Shown here: one piece after another, positions 6,462 through 13,942 of the stretch | Layout: every line of letters begins with the position of its first letter | Numbering within the stretch: position 1 is the stretch's first letter | NCBI GenBank assembly: GCA_937928015.1 | Contig: CALFXA010000217.1 | Location: 1-13,942 of the forward strand | Source: an uncultured Anaerolineales bacterium | GTDB lineage: Bacteria; Chloroflexota; Anaerolineae; Anaerolineales; Villigracilaceae | DNA: 13,942 nucleotides | Reading direction: 5' to 3' | The notes under the pieces: generated by a model | Told to the model about the DNA's origin: nothing | The model's database searches: none | Seen by the model: the letters and a program-made list of their open reading frames with translations, nothing else | Made by a program: the position numbers and the translations under genes

Positions 6462-7123
6462 TCCATCTCCAAAAGGGACCTGGCCTTGGCCCATACCGCA
6501 TCGAACATCTCCACCGTCAACTTGCCCGTCAGAGTGTTCTGCTGGCTGGGATGGTACGAACATACCAGCCACGGACCCGCGTCGAGGCGATAGGTTGCGC
6601 CGTGGGCGAACTTCCAGGCCGAATTTCGCGCGGAATATATCCGCAGCACTCTCTCAAATGCTATCCGACCCAGAACCACGATCACTTTTGGCTTCAGAAT
6701 GTCGAGCTCACGTTCGAGGTACGGCTGACAGGTGTTGAGTTCTTCGAGCGTGGGCTTGTTATCGGGCGGAGCGCAACGGCCCGAGGCGGTGATATACAGA
6801 TCGGACAGTATCAGGCCGTCGTCCCGAGAGGTCGAAGTGGGCTGGCTGGCGAATCCCGCACGGAACAGGGCGGGGTACAAAAAATCTCCCGAGGCGTCGC
6901 CCGTAAACTGTCGCCCTGTGCGGTTGGAGCCGTGCGCTCCAGGGGCGAGTCCCACCACGAGCAGGCGTGCATGCGGGTCGCCAAAGCCAGGCACGGGTTT
7001 GCCCCAATACTCGTGGCCCCGATAAGCCTTGCGCTTGACGCGCGCCACTTCCTCGCGCCATTCCACCAGGCGCGGACATTTTCGACAAGCGATGATTTCA
7101 GCGTTCAGCGTTTTCAAATCCAT
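6458..7123 (-). CDS. Family 5 uracil-DNA glycosylase (UdgB type, iron-sulfur)
   Basis: This 221-residue DNA repair enzyme should excise uracil, and possibly hypoxanthine, from DNA. Cys13 and Cys16 (ACRKC) with Cys117 and Cys132 form the likely 4Fe-4S ligand set. The catalytic region GLAPGAHGSNRTGRQFTGD (58-75) has the GxAPxxHGxNRTGR pattern of family 5 rather than the GExPG of family 4. The C-terminal active-site loop is YHPSQQNTLTGKLT from residue 190. The whole enzyme is intact. It heads a group with overlapping genes (hydrolase by 4 bases, then redoxin and S51-like). Its start at 7123 lies 31 bases after the queA stop and has only a distant AGGGG. Confidence 0.92.
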   Translation of the reverse strand: MDLKTLNAEIIACRKCPRLVEWREEVARVKRKAYRGHEYWGKPVPGFGDPHARLLVVGLAPGAHGSNRTGRQFTGDASGDFLYPALFRAGFASQPTSTSRDDGLILSDLYITASGRCAPPDNKPTLEELNTCQPYLERELDILKPKVIVVLGRIAFERVLRIYSARNSAWKFAHGATYRLDAGPWLVCSYHPSQQNTLTGKLTVEMFDAVWAKARSLLEME

Positions 7124-7153
7124 GAGACGATTGTACCCCTGACAGCCTTCCAG

Positions 7154-7159
7154 ATTATA
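7154..7159 (-). promoter_or_regulatory. Possible -10 element for the UDG operon
   Basis: A perfect TATAAT on the minus strand overlaps the queA stop codon, 31 bases or so before the glycosylase ATG. No good -35 is seen at 16-18 bases upstream (ATTCGG or TTCGGG only), so it may be chance or a promoter needing an activator. Confidence 0.28.
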
Positions 7160-8180
7160 CGATCAGCATGGCATCCCCGAATGAGTAGAAGCGATACCCC
7201 ATGCGGATGGCGGTCTCGTAGGCCGAGAGGATGCGCTCCCGCCCCGCGAAAGCGCTGACCAACATGATGAGCGTGGATTTCGGCAGATGGAAGTTGGTGA
7301 TCATCGCGTCCACAACCCTGAACTGATAGCCTGGCAGGATATAAATGGAGGTCGGGCCGAGGAAGGGCTGGACGGTGGATGATGAGTCATGGACCATTTG
7401 CTGACCCACGGTTTCCAGCGTTCGCACCGAGGTTGTCCCCACCGCGACGACTCGTCCGCCTGCGGCACGAGCGGCATTGATGGCGTCGGCGGTGGCTTGC
7501 GGAAGTTCGCACCACTCGGTGTGAATTTTATGTTCCTCGGGGTTCTCTTCTGTGACGGGTGCAAACGTATCCAGCCCGACATGCAGGGTGACGTAAGCGA
7601 TCTTCACCCCTTTAGCCTGGACCTCGTCCAGCAGGCACGGCGTAAAGTGCAGGCCTGCCGTCGGCGCGGCGGCGGAACCAGGCTCACGCGCATATACCGT
7701 CTGATAGCGCTCGGGGTCCGACAGCTTCTCGTGGATGTATGGCGGCAGGGGGACGTTGCCCACGCTGGGGAAATGGGGCTCGATGGGCTCGCTGAAACGG
7801 ATCAACCGCTCGGAACCGTTCAGCAGTTCGACAATCTCCGCCTGGGGCCCATTCTCAACCTCGACCTTTTTTCCTACGCTCAATCCTTTGCCGCCCACCA
7901 GGGCCTCCCAAGTCAGCGTGTCACGGCGGCGCAGAAGCAATAATTCGACCTTGCCGCCTGTCTCCTTGCGGGCGAAGATGCGCGCAGGGATGACGCGCGT
8001 CTGGTTGAGCACGAGCAGGTCGCCTGCGTGCAGATAATCCGTGATCTCACGGAAGATGTGATGACCAAGTTCGCCCGTGGCGCGATTCAAGACTAACAGG
8101 CGCGACGAGTCGCGCGGCTCGGCGGGCGTCTGCGCGATGGAGGATTCGGGAAGATGGTAGTCGAAGTCGGTAGTCTTCAT
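7155..8180 (-). CDS. queA: S-adenosylmethionine:tRNA ribosyltransferase-isomerase
   Basis: This 341-residue enzyme transfers and isomerises the ribose of SAM onto 7-aminomethyl-7-deazaguanine at tRNA position 34, giving epoxyqueuosine in the queuosine pathway. Family segments are present in order: FDYHLPESSIAQTPAEPRDSSRLL at the N-terminus, LVLNQTRVIPARI, TAGLHFT, VTLHVGLDTFAPV, HTEWCELP, VGTTSVRTLE and ITNFHLPKSTLIMLVSAF. The length matches bacterial QueA proteins of about 340-360 residues. The start at 8180 (MKTTDFDYHLPES) agrees with the family N-terminus, so it is secure. However, there is no ribosome-binding site, because a terminator hairpin with its T tract ends directly before the ATG. 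The glycosylase follows 31 bases downstream. Confidence 0.96.
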   Translation of the reverse strand: MKTTDFDYHLPESSIAQTPAEPRDSSRLLVLNRATGELGHHIFREITDYLHAGDLLVLNQTRVIPARIFARKETGGKVELLLLRRRDTLTWEALVGGKGLSVGKKVEVENGPQAEIVELLNGSERLIRFSEPIEPHFPSVGNVPLPPYIHEKLSDPERYQTVYAREPGSAAAPTAGLHFTPCLLDEVQAKGVKIAYVTLHVGLDTFAPVTEENPEEHKIHTEWCELPQATADAINAARAAGGRVVAVGTTSVRTLETVGQQMVHDSSSTVQPFLGPTSIYILPGYQFRVVDAMITNFHLPKSTLIMLVSAFAGRERILSAYETAIRMGYRFYSFGDAMLIV

Positions 8181-8187
8181 AAGAAAA

Positions 8188-8209
8188 GCGGCGCGGGAGT
8201 CCGCGCCGC
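8188..8209 (-). terminator. Strong hairpin terminator between the M23 peptidase gene and queA
   Basis: A perfect 9 bp GC stem (GCGGCGCGG / CCGCGCCGC on the minus strand, loop ACTC) is followed by TTTTCTT and then directly by the queA ATG at 8180. It sits 19 bases after the M23 gene's TAG. It looks like a standard intrinsic terminator but takes up the place where the queA ribosome site would be. Confidence 0.85.
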
Positions 8210-8228
8210 CAATTGTATCAGGGATTGA

Positions 8229-9419
8229 CTAGGGAGGCGGCAACACATCCCACGGGCTGATCACCACCGTGGCCGTGCGGACCTCGAAGTGCAGGTGCGG
8301 ACCGCTGGAATTGCCCGTGGTCCCGACCGCACCGATGACCTGGCTCTGGCTGACGTTGTTTCCGCACTCGACAAAGATCTGGCTTAAGTGCGCATATAAC
8401 GTCTGGAAGCCCGTGCCGTGATCGATCATGATCATGTTGCCGTAGCCGTAATTGTTCCAGCCTGCATACACCACCACGCCGCCGTCGGCGGCATACACGT
8501 TCGCGCCTTCCAGACCCATCAGGTCGATGCCGAGGTGATTGGTCTTGGTGGAATAATCAAAGCCCGAGAGGACGTGCTTGTCGGTTGGGTAGGTGAAGGC
8601 CCCCGTCCCGACGGCGCCGCCGCTAATGGGCGGGCAGGAACCAGGTCCCGCCACCTGAGCGGAAGCAGGAGTGTCGCGGGTAATCCCCAACGGCATCCCG
8701 CCTGGGGTGTGATACTGATACACGCCGTTGGGCACGATCAAAAACTTACCCGTCGGGATGTTGGCGTTGACATAATCCGCGCCCACGCTGGCGGGGTCGA
8801 TGTTGTTGGGCGCATAGTTGATGATGTCTTCGGGTTTGACCTTGAAGTACTCGGCCCACTGCCCAAACGGGATGCCACCCTGCCATTCCCAGTACACCCC
8901 ATCTATGGGCAAAATGCGCAGGGTCTGGTTCGGACGCAGGCTGTGTGGGTCGTCTTGCAGCACGTCGAAATTGGCGGCAAAGATGGTGGCAGGCTGCAAG
9001 CCGTATTTTTCCGCGATGCCCGAGACGGTGTCCCCTGCCTGGACGGTGTAGGTCTCGATCTGCTGGCGCGGACGGCTTGGCACGATGGTGTGAAGCTGCG
9101 CCAGGCGCGTGATTCCCAGCGGGGAAGAGTCGGCGGGCCCAGCAGGAGGCGGATTCACCGCGGCAACCTGCGCGGCGTCAGGTGTGGCCGCGGAGGCATC
9201 CGCGTTGAACGCGCCTTGACGGTAGAACATCTGCACCAGCCAGATGACCACCACAATGGCAACCACCGACAGGATGTTCGTGCTGGCACGCAACAGGGAT
9301 TCTCCCAGTCCCATCTGAAGCAGGAGATTCGTCAGCCGTGAGAACAGGCCCGGGGTCCGCTCTTTTCTTTCGTTTTTCGTCGCATCCCCTGAAGGGTCCA
9401 GGGGTGATTTATTATTCAT
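8229..9419 (-). CDS. Membrane-anchored LysM-M23 peptidoglycan endopeptidase
   Basis: This 396-residue cell-wall hydrolase has a charged cytoplasmic N-terminus, one membrane segment at about 48-64 (NILSVVAIVVVIWLVQMF) and an Ala/Pro-rich linker. A LysM domain at about 121-171 (YTVQAGDTVSGIAEKYG) and a second, divergent LysM-like segment at 175-231 follow. The C-terminal M23 (LytM/gp37-like) domain starts near 290 with all zinc and catalytic residues visible: His295 and Asp299 in NHLGID, His344 in YAHL, and His375 and His377 in HLHFE. It should cut peptide crossbridges in peptidoglycan outside the membrane. The start at 9419 has GGAGAG 11 bases upstream and a clear promoter just above, and a terminator follows the stop, so it forms its own transcription unit. 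Confidence 0.92.
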   Translation of the reverse strand: MNNKSPLDPSGDATKNERKERTPGLFSRLTNLLLQMGLGESLLRASTNILSVVAIVVVIWLVQMFYRQGAFNADASAATPDAAQVAAVNPPPAGPADSSPLGITRLAQLHTIVPSRPRQQIETYTVQAGDTVSGIAEKYGLQPATIFAANFDVLQDDPHSLRPNQTLRILPIDGVYWEWQGGIPFGQWAEYFKVKPEDIINYAPNNIDPASVGADYVNANIPTGKFLIVPNGVYQYHTPGGMPLGITRDTPASAQVAGPGSCPPISGGAVGTGAFTYPTDKHVLSGFDYSTKTNHLGIDLMGLEGANVYAADGGVVVYAGWNNYGYGNMIMIDHGTGFQTLYAHLSQIFVECGNNVSQSQVIGAVGTTGNSSGPHLHFEVRTATVVISPWDVLPPP

Positions 9420-9443
9420 ACAGATTTAAGCTCTCCGCGCAGC

Positions 9444-9473
9444 ATCATAACAGGGCGATTTCATCCCCGTCAA
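9444..9473 (-). promoter_or_regulatory. Sigma70-type promoter of the LysM-M23 gene
   Basis: TTGACG (9473-9468) and TATGAT (9449-9444) on the minus strand are 18 bases apart, each one mismatch from consensus. Transcription would begin near 9437, right before the GGAGAG ribosome site, giving a leader of about 18 bases. This is the best promoter match in the window. Confidence 0.75.
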
Positions 9474-9492
9474 GCCGAACGCTCATGCTGCA

Positions 9493-10749
9493 TTAACCCT
9501 CGGCAGCACGCAGGGACGGATTGAACAAATGAATCAGGGCAAAGGTCGCCAGCAGGAAGACTCCGCTGGCCAGCATGGTCGCGGCCAACCCCCACGACTG
9601 TGCGCCCCATCCCACCAGCAGGCTTCCCATCGGCGCCACACCCTGCAAGGCCCACAGGTAGAAACTAAACACCCGTCCGCGCAGGTCATTGGGGACCTGC
9701 AATTGCACCAGCGTGTTCATGGTCACCAACTGCGTGACCGACCCCCAACCGACAACGGCCAGCACAACCAGCGCCAGTGGAAGATTATTGATCCCACTGA
9801 GGGCGATCATCCCCACCGTGAAGGACACCTGTCCAAGCGTGAGGATCACTCCCTTGTGACGCGTACTGCTGAAATAGGCCGCCAGCAGGGCCGCCACCAG
9901 CGCACCGACTCCCTGGGCAATATAGACCTGACTGGTGCGCAGCGCCACCAACGACTCAGTATCCTGAAGCGTCTTCAACACATCCCGCGCGAGGGCAGGC
10001 AATTGCTGCAAGAGAGGCAGGCCGAGAGCGCCCATCAGCCCTGCCATCAAAACAATGGAACCGACCACTTGATTGCGCGCAATGTAACCCGCGCCTTCGC
10101 GGAATTCGCGGATCAGGTCCCGCTCCCCACTTTCCTCATGCGGGATCTGATAGCGGGTCCGCGCGAAGAACAACCCGACAATCACGAACAGGAAACTAAA
10201 TCCGTTTAGCAGGAAGGCATTGCCCTCGCTGCCTGCCGCCATGAAGGGAGCCGCCAGGCTGGGTCCCAGCACCCGCCCCAGGTTGAAGGCGGTCGTTTGC
10301 AGGGCAATGGCACTGGGCAGCGCGTCACGCCCGACCAGCTCAATCAGCATGGCCTGACGGGCGGTGATTTCCACCGCACTGGCCGTGCCAAAGATAAAGG
10401 CGATCAAGGTGATGTGCCAGATCTGGATCTGGTGGCTGAATGTCAGCGCAGCCAGGATGAAAGCCAGCGCCGCCATGACCGTTTGCAGGATAATGACGGT
10501 CTTGCGCTTGTCCCAGCGCTCGACCAACACCCCCGCAGGTAGAGCCAGGACAAAGGTCGGCAGGGTCGAGGCGGCGCCGATCAGGCCCAGGTCGAGGGAG
10601 CTGCCCGAGATTTGGTAAGCCAGGTAAGGCTGGGCAGTGTTCTGCATCCACGTGCCGATGACAGAGAGGAACTGTCCAATGATGAACAACACAAAATCCC
10701 GCGAGGCAAGGGCGGGGAAACGGTTGATAATCGTGGATTTGATATTCAT
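9493..10749 (-). CDS. MFS exporter of the EntS-like MFS_3 family
   Basis: This 418-residue integral membrane protein has the hydrophobic pattern of a 12-helix major facilitator. It starts with FPALASRDFVLFIIGQFLS, typical of the MFS_3 (enterobactin-exporter-like) family. The loop between helices 2 and 3 carries the motif GVLVERWDKRKTV, a version of MFS motif A. RVLGPSLAAPF in helix 5 matches the antiporter motif C region. It probably expels a small molecule in exchange for protons; the substrate cannot be inferred. The start at 10749 (MNIKSTI) fits the family but lacks a ribosome site. An in-frame ATG at 10815, 3 bases after the stop of the SRAP gene, would add a 22-residue Arg-rich extension and is the alternative if translation is coupled. 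Confidence 0.85.
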   Translation of the reverse strand: MNIKSTIINRFPALASRDFVLFIIGQFLSVIGTWMQNTAQPYLAYQISGSSLDLGLIGAASTLPTFVLALPAGVLVERWDKRKTVIILQTVMAALAFILAALTFSHQIQIWHITLIAFIFGTASAVEITARQAMLIELVGRDALPSAIALQTTAFNLGRVLGPSLAAPFMAAGSEGNAFLLNGFSFLFVIVGLFFARTRYQIPHEESGERDLIREFREGAGYIARNQVVGSIVLMAGLMGALGLPLLQQLPALARDVLKTLQDTESLVALRTSQVYIAQGVGALVAALLAAYFSSTRHKGVILTLGQVSFTVGMIALSGINNLPLALVVLAVVGWGSVTQLVTMNTLVQLQVPNDLRGRVFSFYLWALQGVAPMGSLLVGWGAQSWGLAATMLASGVFLLATFALIHLFNPSLRAAEG

Positions 10750-10818
10750 GATGAAATAACAGAGGCGCGGCAATGCCCGACAAAACCGCGACAGTCGCCC
10801 GTCGCGCCGCGCCATTCC

Positions 10819-11487
10819 CTATACAGGGACAACCAATTCGGGACGGTCGTTGGCGGGAGTGTTGACCAGCGTCGAAACAGGGTGGGCGGACATTTTATCC
10901 GCAGGGAAGGGCTTGAGCAACGGAGCCAGGCTTTCGGGCGTGCGCGGCGCGGGGTCCAGCCATTCCGCATAATCCGCAGGGTCGAGGATAACAGGCATGC
11001 GGTTGTGCAGCCTGGACATCAACTCATTCGGCTCAGTCGTGATGATGGTCGCCGAACGGATCGAGCCGCCATCAGGCGAGTGCCATTCGTCCCACAGCCC
11101 CGCAAAGGCAAAGGGGCAACGGTCATTCAGGAAGATGAAGTGCGGGACTTTGGTCTTGACGCCAGGTTGGGCCTGCCACTCATAGAAACCGTCCGCCAGG
11201 ATCAAGCAGCGCTTGTATTTAAATCCGCCACGGAAGGAGGGTTTCTCGCCCAGCGTCTCGGCGCGCGCATTGATCAGGCGCTGACCGATGGTCGGATCCT
11301 TCGCCCAGGAGGGGATCAAGCCCCAAACGAAGAAATCAGCTTCATTCTTTGCGTCGTTGGGGATGGCCAGGATGGGCTGGGTCGGCGCGATGTTGAAGCG
11401 CGGGGCAAACTGGAAGGGAAAGGTAAATTCGGTGAAGGCGTCTTTGAGTTCGGCAGGGTCAACGGTTAAAGTGAAACGTCCACACAT
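10819..11487 (-). CDS. SRAP-domain DNA-protein crosslink protein (YedK/HMCES family)
   Basis: This 222-residue protein covalently caps abasic sites in single-stranded DNA, protecting them during replication. The catalytic Cys2 is exposed when Met1 is removed, and the N-terminus MCGRFTL is the family hallmark. The other active-site residues are in place: Asn32 in RFNIAPT, NARAE at 73-77, Glu103 in GFYEW and His161 in LHNRMP. The start at 11487 is fixed by the need for Cys2 and by GAGG 6 bases upstream. A longer in-frame start at 11520 would bury the nucleophile and overlap selB, so I reject it. It lies 29 bases after selB and just before the MFS gene, probably in one transcript. Confidence 0.95.
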   Translation of the reverse strand: MCGRFTLTVDPAELKDAFTEFTFPFQFAPRFNIAPTQPILAIPNDAKNEADFFVWGLIPSWAKDPTIGQRLINARAETLGEKPSFRGGFKYKRCLILADGFYEWQAQPGVKTKVPHFIFLNDRCPFAFAGLWDEWHSPDGGSIRSATIITTEPNELMSRLHNRMPVILDPADYAEWLDPAPRTPESLAPLLKPFPADKMSAHPVSTLVNTPANDRPELVVPV

Positions 11488-11516
11488 GGGTACCTCGATT
11501 CTTATAATTCGACGAG

Positions 11517-13439
11517 TCAACGCGATGGCGGGTTTCTCAACTTCCGAAAATCGCCATCGCGCATTGTCACGCCGACAGCATCCAGATGTTCGAGCAAGGC
11601 CTGGGCATATTTTCGGCTGGTCTGAAACAAGTCGCGGACCTCGGCCAGGGAAATCTGTCCGTTCTGCATGAGCGTCGACTTGATCTGCATCACCATCGCA
11701 TCATAATCCTCCTTGCGAAAGATGACTTCCTGCGAGACGCCCGTCAATTGGCCCGAGTCGATTAGCGCATTGAGGAGTTCGTCGCCGACCTCGGCCTGAC
11801 AATCTTTGACGGAAGGCGGCGTGTACGGGCTGGATGCGAACTTGCTCAGCAATGCCTTGACTTTGGCCTGCTGCCCGTCATCGAAGCGGACCTCGTGCGT
11901 GGGCAGGCCAACCAGATTCTCGGTCTTGGATTTGCGCTGTTCGACCAGCAATCCGCGCACAACAATCTGTGACAGAAACGCATTAAAGACTCGCGGCTGA
12001 AGTTTAAGTTTGGATTTCAATTCCTCGCGTGGGATGCCGCGCCGCAATGGATAGACTTGATGATAGGCGCTTACGATTTGCAAGGTCTTATCGCGCAGGG
12101 AATTCCAATGTGGCAGGGCCAACACCAGCATGTCAGACGTGATGGACGGTGTACCTTCTTCCAACACAATCAATTTTTCACTCTCCAGTAATTCGGTCAA
12201 CGCTTCACGAGCAGGCACAGACTCAAGCCGCGAACGGGCGACCATCTCTTTCAGTGATGCAACCTGGAGCGACAACGCCGCCTCGAAGAACACATCGGCG
12301 GGCGAGCCCTGGGCCAGCGCCTCAAGTGACTTGAGCACCATCTCATCCATGCGTTTATGACGACCCTTGGGCTGATGGTCCACGATCACGCCGCCGCCCA
12401 GAGTCTCTCCAGGCGAGGGGCGGCGCAGAATGTAACGGTCGCCGCGCACAGCCACTGCAGGGTCGCGTAGTTCGAGTTGAATCCAACCTTCCTGCCCGGG
12501 TTCGAGTTCTTCCGTCCCGAGTAGACGCAGCATGGCGACTGTCTCGCTCGCACCGACAAAGACCTTGACCTCGCTGCCATGTTTGAGCGCTGACGAGGCG
12601 TCCTTCAACAAGCGAAAGCGCGCGTCGATGCGGCGCGTGGCCTGATATTGATTCGGGTGGACCACCACCTCGCCGCGACGCACATCCTCGGCATTCACGC
12701 CCGAAATATTGACCGCCGTCCGCGAACCAGGTGAGGCCTGGTCTTCCTTCTTTTTATGAGTCTGCAATCCGCGCACACGGCCAGTCAGTCCGCTCGGCAA
12801 TATTTGCACTTCGTCGCCAATCGACAGGGTCCCGTCGCTGAGCGTGCCCGTCACGACGGTGCCGAATCCGCTCATCGTGAAGACACGGTCAATCGGCAGG
12901 CGCGGACGGCCCAGGTCGGGACGAGCGGGTTTGGTTTCGAGGAGTTGGGTCAGGGACTGGAGCAAAACGTCCAATCCAATTTTGTTACGGGCAGAGACGC
13001 GCACGATGGGCGCGTCGCGCAGCACGGTATCCGCCACGGCGGCGCGGACATCCGCTTCGATCAGGTTCAGCCAATCGGGGTCAGGGGCCAGGTCAGTTTT
13101 GGTGAGGACAATCAGTCCCGCGGGAATCTGCAACAGGTCGAGGATGGCGAGATGCTCGCGGGTTTGCGGCATCACGCCCTCATCAGCAGCGATGACCAGC
13201 AGCGCAGCGTCGATCCCGCCGATGCCTGCCAGCATGTTCTCGATGAAGTCACGGTGACCAGGCACATCCACGATGCCAACTTCCTCGCCGCTCGGAAGGG
13301 TCATCCAACCGAAGCCAAGCTCGATGGTCATTTCACGGGCCTGCTCCTCCTTGAGGCGGTCGGGATGGACGCCCGTAAGCGCCGCGATCAGCGTGGACTT
13401 GCCATGGTCAACGTGACCAGCCGTGCCGATAACTCGCAT
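11517..13439 (-). CDS. selB: Selenocysteine-specific elongation factor SelB
   Basis: This 640-residue GTPase carries Sec-tRNA to ribosomes stalled at UGA next to a SECIS hairpin. G1 is GHVDHGKST at 8-16, G3 is DVPGH at 58-62, G4 is TKTD at 113-116 and G5 is SAR at 149-151. Beta-barrel domains II and III follow (TMSGFGTVVTGTL from 188, then the GDRYILRRPSPGETLGGG hallmark near 330). The C-terminal third consists of winged helices, ending with ISLAEVRDLFQTSRKYAQAL, the SECIS-binding WH4 pattern. E. coli SelB is 614 residues, so this one is complete. The start at 13439 is 3 bases after the upstream stop. The switch region reads REMTIELGFGW where many translational GTPases have RGITI. Its presence supports the selenoprotein reading of the redoxin. 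SelA, SelD and tRNA-Sec are not in this window. Confidence 0.95.
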   Translation of the reverse strand: MRVIGTAGHVDHGKSTLIAALTGVHPDRLKEEQAREMTIELGFGWMTLPSGEEVGIVDVPGHRDFIENMLAGIGGIDAALLVIAADEGVMPQTREHLAILDLLQIPAGLIVLTKTDLAPDPDWLNLIEADVRAAVADTVLRDAPIVRVSARNKIGLDVLLQSLTQLLETKPARPDLGRPRLPIDRVFTMSGFGTVVTGTLSDGTLSIGDEVQILPSGLTGRVRGLQTHKKKEDQASPGSRTAVNISGVNAEDVRRGEVVVHPNQYQATRRIDARFRLLKDASSALKHGSEVKVFVGASETVAMLRLLGTEELEPGQEGWIQLELRDPAVAVRGDRYILRRPSPGETLGGGVIVDHQPKGRHKRMDEMVLKSLEALAQGSPADVFFEAALSLQVASLKEMVARSRLESVPAREALTELLESEKLIVLEEGTPSITSDMLVLALPHWNSLRDKTLQIVSAYHQVYPLRRGIPREELKSKLKLQPRVFNAFLSQIVVRGLLVEQRKSKTENLVGLPTHEVRFDDGQQAKVKALLSKFASSPYTPPSVKDCQAEVGDELLNALIDSGQLTGVSQEVIFRKEDYDAMVMQIKSTLMQNGQISLAEVRDLFQTSRKYAQALLEHLDAVGVTMRDGDFRKLRNPPSR

Positions 13440-13442
13440 GAT

Positions 13443-13942
13443 TTAGTGGCTGGATTTCTTGGTCGGTTTCTTGCCGTGGCCCATGATGCGCTCGTAGGAG
13501 GTCAGCCATTCGTGGGCAACGTTCATCAATTCCTGCAACTGCTTCTCGGTGGCTTCCGTGACCTGGTTCATCTGGTCTTGCAACACTTGTATGGCGTCAT
13601 CCAGATTGGCCGCGCGGGACTCGTAGCGCTCCATGTCCTTGCGCAGGTCGCGCATGGATTCTTCCTGCGAGAGCGAGTGACCCGTCCAACGCTTCTGGTC
13701 GTCCGCCTTGAACGTGACCCACTCCTGACGGACGCGGTCCTCAGCCAGGCGCTGCATCTCGGAGACTTCAGTGATGCGGCGTTCAAGCTTGGTATTGAGT
13801 TCTGTGTAAGTCTCCTGTACCTTCTTGGCGGTGCGCATGGTCTCGTCAATGGCTGTCAACTGGGTATCGAGGGTGCGGCTGGTTGTCTTGAATTCCTCAA
13901 GTTTTTCGCTCCAGGCCTTGAGGGCGCGGTCTCGTTCCAACT
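13443..13942 (-). CDS. Coiled-coil protein of unknown function, N-terminus beyond the window
   Basis: The visible 166 or so residues are almost wholly charged and helical, with heptad-like spacing (LDTQLTAIDETMRTAKKVQE, then LERRITEVSEMQRLAEDRV). There are no membrane segments or recognisable catalytic motifs, and a basic tail ends in GKKPTKKSSH. The frame stays open to the window edge, so the true start lies off to the right; the TTG at 13940 is not convincing as a start. The stop is 3 bases before the selB ATG, which indicates cotranscription and probably coupled translation. I do not recognise a family. It may be a structural or filament-like protein, but nothing here shows a role in selenium metabolism. 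Confidence 0.75.
   Translation of the reverse strand, partial: LERDRALKAWSEKLEEFKTTSRTLDTQLTAIDETMRTAKKVQETYTELNTKLERRITEVSEMQRLAEDRVRQEWVTFKADDQKRWTGHSLSQEESMRDLRKDMERYESRAANLDDAIQVLQDQMNQVTEATEKQLQELMNVAHEWLTSYERIMGHGKKPTKKSSH

Noticed and set aside
8181..8228. preQ1 or other riboswitch before queA
   Set aside because: The 48-base gap is filled by the terminator hairpin. The short preQ1-I pattern (a C-rich loop hairpin plus an A-rich tail) is not present.
9450..9492. A terminator after the MFS gene
   Set aside because: Only a 3 bp hairpin (AGC/GCT around GTTCG-like bases) without a T tract could be drawn; the region holds the -35 of the next promoter instead.
10750..10815. N-terminal extension of the MFS protein from ATG 10815
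   Set aside because: The 22 added residues are Arg/Cys-rich and unlike MFS_3 N-termini. The start is kept as an alternative because it lies just after the preceding stop codon.
1..13942. tRNA genes, CRISPR arrays, insertion sequences or phage genes
   Set aside because: Intergenic gaps are all about 105 bases or less and hold only promoters and terminators. I saw no transposase, integrase, regularly spaced repeat or tRNA-like fold.

Overview
The window reads as a fragment of a draft genome from Chloroflexota, most likely class Anaerolineae. This is an inference from a GC-rich genome, a TPR protein with many PDWL-type motifs, LysM/M23 peptidase style and a SelB of the type I associate with that group. 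No rRNA or marker gene is present to prove it. Every convincing gene lies on the minus strand, so the text below follows transcription from high to low coordinates. Bases 1-48 are not genomic: they match the Illumina TruSeq P5 adapter, and they give the first gene on the left a false C-terminus. No gene-free stretch exceeds about 105 bases.

The right part (13942 to 9493) holds the end of a coiled-coil protein, selB (selenocysteine-specific elongation factor), a SRAP/YedK DNA-protein crosslinking protein and an MFS exporter, all tightly packed. A good sigma70-type promoter (TTGACG-N18-TATGAT) then drives a membrane-anchored LysM-M23 peptidase, which ends in a strong hairpin terminator only a few bases before the start of queA.

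The middle part (8180 to 4192) runs queA, family 5 uracil-DNA glycosylase, an alpha/beta hydrolase, a redoxin and an S51-like protein with a cysteinyl-tRNA-synthetase-like tail. From the glycosylase on, the genes overlap or are 4 bases apart and end in a terminator. The left part holds a separate pyrimidine-nucleoside phosphorylase unit with its own terminator, then a large TPR/PDWL repeat protein cut off by the contig end.

The main discovery is that the redoxin is very probably a selenoprotein. Its frame is open from an ATG at 5722 to a TAA at 5240 except for one TGA at 5584-5582. That TGA falls exactly where peroxiredoxin-like proteins carry the first Cys of their CPFC active site. A hairpin fitting the bacterial SECIS rules follows the TGA: a 6 bp GC stem and an AGUUG loop starting 16 nt after UGA. 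The window also encodes SelB, the factor that reads such signals. Other genes here end in TGA, so the codon is not generally reassigned. Ordinary gene calling would keep only a 107-residue fragment without the active site.
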